7,730 nucleotides of DNA, from assembly GCA_002398485.1 (NCBI GenBank), contig DGYV01000002.1, positions 1 through 7,730 on the forward strand, read 5' to 3'. Source of the stretch: Peptococcaceae bacterium UBA4997 (GTDB lineage Bacteria > Bacillota > Dehalobacteriia > UBA4068 > UBA4997). Numbering within the stretch: the stretch's first letter is position 1; each line of letters starts with the position of its first letter. The translations under genes were made by a program, and so were the position numbers. Positions 5,912 to 7,730 of the stretch are shown here, one piece after another. Under the pieces are notes generated by a model. It did no database searches. It was not told where the DNA came from and saw only the letters and a program-made list of their open reading frames with translations.

Positions 5912-7420
5912 TTATTTTACAGGAATAACATTTTTATCCTTAAGAATCACATCATGGGCGCCACCTTCAATAATAGAAGTTGAAGAAACCAAAGTAAGCT
6001 TAGCATTTTTCTGAAATTCAGGTATAGAAATAGCACCGCAGTTACACATTGTGGATTTTACTTTATTCAATGTTATCAAAACATTATCGTGCAAAGAACC
6101 TGCGTAAGGAACGTAAGAATCCACGCCCTCTTCAAAAGAAAGGCCGTTTTTGCCACCCATATCATAACGCTGCCAGTTACGGGCACGGTTAGAGCCTTCC
6201 CCCCAATATTCTTTAACATAATTACCGTTGATATTCAATTTATTGGTTGGGCTTTCATCAAAACGAGCAAAATAACGCCCCAGCATTACAAAATCCGCAC
6301 CCATAGCTAAGGATAAGGTTACATGATAATCATGCACGATACCACCGTCGGAACAAATTGGTATATACACACCCGTTTCCTCGAAATATTCATTGCGTGC
6401 TTTGGCAACTTCAATGATTGATGTAGCTTGTCCGCGTCCTATACCTTTTTGCTCACGAGTGATGCAAATGGAACCGCCACCTATACCTACTTTGATAAAA
6501 TCCGCTCCTGCATCAGCTAAAAAACGGAAACCCTCACGATCTACCACATTGCCTGCACCTATTTTAACTGTATCACCATATTTTTTACGCACAAAATCCA
6601 AAGTACGTTTTTGCCATTCGGAAAAACCTTCTGACGAATCTATACATAAAACATCTGCCCCTGCTTCCACAAGCGCAGGTATCCTTTCTTCATAGTCCTT
6701 GGTATTCACACCTGCACCTACTATATAACGTTTTTGTTTATCCAATAATTCCAAGGGATTTTCTTTATGGGAATGGTAATCCTTCCTGAAAACCATATAG
6801 AGCAACCGCTGTTCCTTATCCACAACAGGCAAGGTATTCAAACGATGTTCCCAAATCAAATCATTTGCCTCTTTCAAGGTTACACCTTCATTTGCATAAA
6901 TGATTTTTTCAAAAGGAGTCATAAATTCTGATACTTTAGTATCTAAGGACATTCTGCTTACCCTGTAATCACGGCTGGTAATGATACCCAAAAATTTACC
7001 TGTGGCTGTACCATCATCCGTAACAGCTACCGTGGAATGATCTGTTTTTTCTTTCAAAGCAAGTACATCACCTAATGTTCTTTCAGGGCTTATATTGGAA
7101 TCGCTGGTTACAAAGCCCGCTTTATAATTTTTGGCTTTAGCTACCATAGCAGCCTGGTTTTCTACGGATTGAGAACAATATATAAAGGAGACTCCACCTT
7201 CAGTAGCCAAAGCAACTGCCATGTTATCATCGGAAACAGCCTGCATGATTGCAGAAACCATAGGAATGTTCAAATTTATTGCAGATTTTTCACCTTTTTT
7301 ATATTTTACCAGAGAGGTTTTTAGGCTAACATTATAAGGAGTGCATTCCGCTGAAGAATAACCCGGTACTAAAAGATATTCACTAAACGTATGTGAAGGC
7401 TCGTCAAAAATAAAAACCAC
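5912..7420 (-). CDS. guaB: IMP dehydrogenase, Tritrichomonas-type, with CBS domain pair
   Basis: A 502-residue cytosolic enzyme that oxidises IMP to XMP with NAD+, the first committed step of guanine nucleotide synthesis. A (beta/alpha)8 barrel is interrupted by a CBS pair (about 100-225). Key residues: Asp261 (CIDSSEG); the catalytic loop [11 protein letters not shown] with Cys319; Asp358 (CSDGG); and a flap with Arg418-Tyr419 and Glu431. The loop [18 protein letters not shown] and flap [17 protein letters not shown] differ from ordinary bacterial GuaB (GPGSICTTR, RGMGS) and match, as I recall it, the 503-residue Tritrichomonas foetus enzyme, down to residue numbers. The frame continues upstream to a TTG at 7483, but that codon is part of the -35 box. 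The GTG at 7420-7418 has AAGGAG eight bases before it and begins at the conserved [11 protein letters not shown] region. The gene has its own promoter and terminator. GMP reductase is an alternative barrel, but the CBS pair and Arg-Tyr dyad favour IMPDH. Confidence 0.95.
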   Translation of the reverse strand: MVFIFDEPSHTFSEYLLVPGYSSAECTPYNVSLKTSLVKYKKGEKSAINLNIPMVSAIMQAVSDDNMAVALATEGGVSFIYCSQSVENQAAMVAKAKNYKAGFVTSDSNISPERTLGDVLALKEKTDHSTVAVTDDGTATGKFLGIITSRDYRVSRMSLDTKVSEFMTPFEKIIYANEGVTLKEANDLIWEHRLNTLPVVDKEQRLLYMVFRKDYHSHKENPLELLDKQKRYIVGAGVNTKDYEERIPALVEAGADVLCIDSSEGFSEWQKRTLDFVRKKYGDTVKIGAGNVVDREGFRFLADAGADFIKVGIGGGSICITREQKGIGRGQATSIIEVAKARNEYFEETGVYIPICSDGGIVHDYHVTLSLAMGADFVMLGRYFARFDESPTNKLNINGNYVKEYWGEGSNRARNWQRYDMGGKNGLSFEEGVDSYVPYAGSLHDNVLITLNKVKSTMCNCGAISIPEFQKNAKLTLVSSTSIIEGGAHDVILKDKNVIPVK

Positions 7421-7454
7421 TTTAATCGCTCCTTTTTGTTTATTGATTCTTATT

Positions 7455-7483
7455 AGAATAATACTTTTAATAATTAAAGTCAA
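7455..7483 (-). promoter_or_regulatory. Promoter of the IMP dehydrogenase gene
   Basis: On the minus strand, the -35 box TTGACT (7483-7478) and -10 box TATTCT (7460-7455) are 17 bases apart. The start is expected near 7448, about 28 nt before the GTG. This short leader leaves no room for a purine riboswitch. The -10 is overlapped by a small ATTCT-TATT-AGAAT inverted repeat (7446-7459) of uncertain meaning. Confidence 0.75.
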
Positions 7484-7517
7484 GCCAATTATAGCACAGA
7501 TTTCAACAAATATTAAT

Positions 7518-7556
7518 AAAAAAATAAACAGGCATGATCAGCACCTGTTTATTTTT
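7518..7556. terminator. Terminator after leuB, bidirectional form
   Basis: AAAATAAACAGG (7521-7532) pairs perfectly with CCTGTTTATTTT (7544-7555) around an 11-nt loop, with seven A before (7518-7524) and five T at the right end. On the minus strand it follows the leuB stop (7563) by only a few bases and has a U-rich tail, so it should end the leucine transcript before the guaB promoter. Confidence 0.9.
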
Positions 7557-7562
7557 ACAACA

Positions 7563-7730
7563 CTATATTTTTTCAACTACTTTTTTTGCCATTTCTTTAC
7601 ATCCTACCAGCTTACAGCATTCACTCATAATATCTTTAGTTCTGTATCCTGCAGCTAAAGTTTTATTTATGGCATTTTCAATAGCTGCCGCTTCATCAGG
7701 CAGGTCGAAGGAATAACGCAGCATCATGGC
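7563..7730 (-). CDS. leuB: 3-isopropylmalate dehydrogenase, C-terminal fragment (gene runs off the window)
   Basis: The last 55 codons and the TAG stop (7565-7563) of a gene that begins beyond 7730. The translation contains [20 protein letters not shown], then [21 protein letters not shown] and a short lysine-rich end. This is the typical C terminus of LeuB, which oxidises and decarboxylates 3-isopropylmalate with NAD+ in leucine synthesis. The LRYSF segment and the GYRT-DI-G-KLVG-KEM pattern are the diagnostic parts. Two positions usually occupied by Gly and Thr (SEGCKLVGTKEM) are Cys here. Related tartrate or isocitrate dehydrogenases share the fold, but their C-terminal motifs differ. It ends 143 nt before the guaB start and is separated from it by a terminator, so it is probably the last gene of a leucine operon. 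Confidence 0.88.
   Translation of the reverse strand, partial: AMMLRYSFDLPDEAAAIENAINKTLAAGYRTKDIMSECCKLVGCKEMAKKVVEKI

Noticed and set aside
7446..7459. ATTCT-TATT-AGAAT inverted repeat overlapping the guaB -10 box as an operator (PerR, Fur or PurR-like)
   Set aside because: Arms of five bases in AT-rich DNA are expected by chance, and it does not match the known boxes well enough.
7488..7493. Second TATAAT upstream of guaB as an alternative promoter
   Set aside because: No acceptable -35 box lies 16-18 bases upstream; the TTGACT/TATTCT pair with 17-base spacing is better.
7443..7716. Plus-strand open frames of 60-71 codons across the guaB promoter, leuB terminator and leuB 3' end
   Set aside because: They run antisense to leuB or through promoter and terminator DNA, lack good ribosome binding sites and show no recognisable motif.
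1..7730. CRISPR array, insertion sequence, prophage, toxin-antitoxin or defence genes
   Set aside because: No spaced direct repeats, transposase, integrase or defence-like proteins were seen; almost all the sequence is explained by housekeeping genes and their control sites.

Overview
The window is AT-rich and densely packed. It looks like the chromosome of a low-GC Gram-positive anaerobe, probably Clostridia or a relative. The evidence is the strong TTGACA/TATAAT promoters, purine-rich ribosome binding sites, U-tailed terminators, a YtrA-type GntR regulator with an ABC exporter, and a YitJ-like methyltransferase/MTHFR fusion. The species cannot be named from the sequence. There are no mobile elements, CRISPR arrays or prophage genes.

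Layout. At the left edge is the 5' end of a minus-strand tRNA (probably tRNA-Trp) with its promoter. Divergent from it, on the plus strand, is a DEAD-box RNA helicase (278-1942) with a near-consensus promoter, a terminator-like hairpin in its leader, and a strong terminator. Everything else is on the minus strand. Read right to left, these are: the last 55 codons of leuB (7563-7730); an IMP dehydrogenase (5912-7420); a homocysteine methyltransferase/methylenetetrahydrofolate reductase fusion (4033-5784); and a three-gene operon of GntR regulator, ABC ATPase and ABC permease (3892 down to 2021). The three-gene operon converges on the helicase.

The genes do not form one pathway. Most transcription units are insulated by their own promoter and terminator: leucine synthesis, guanine nucleotide synthesis, one-carbon/methionine metabolism, an autoregulated export system, and RNA remodelling. 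The clearest functional unit is gntR-ATPase-permease, where a perfect 12-bp inverted repeat covers the -10 and start region, as expected for autorepression.

Three reading frames extend upstream past the likely start (gntR TTG at 3892, methyltransferase fusion GTG at 5784, guaB GTG at 7420). In each case the ribosome binding site and promoter support the shorter protein.

The most notable item is the IMP dehydrogenase. It appears to belong to the divergent clade typified by the protozoan Tritrichomonas foetus enzyme, and recalled active-site numbering matches residue for residue. No clearly undescribed multi-gene system is visible.
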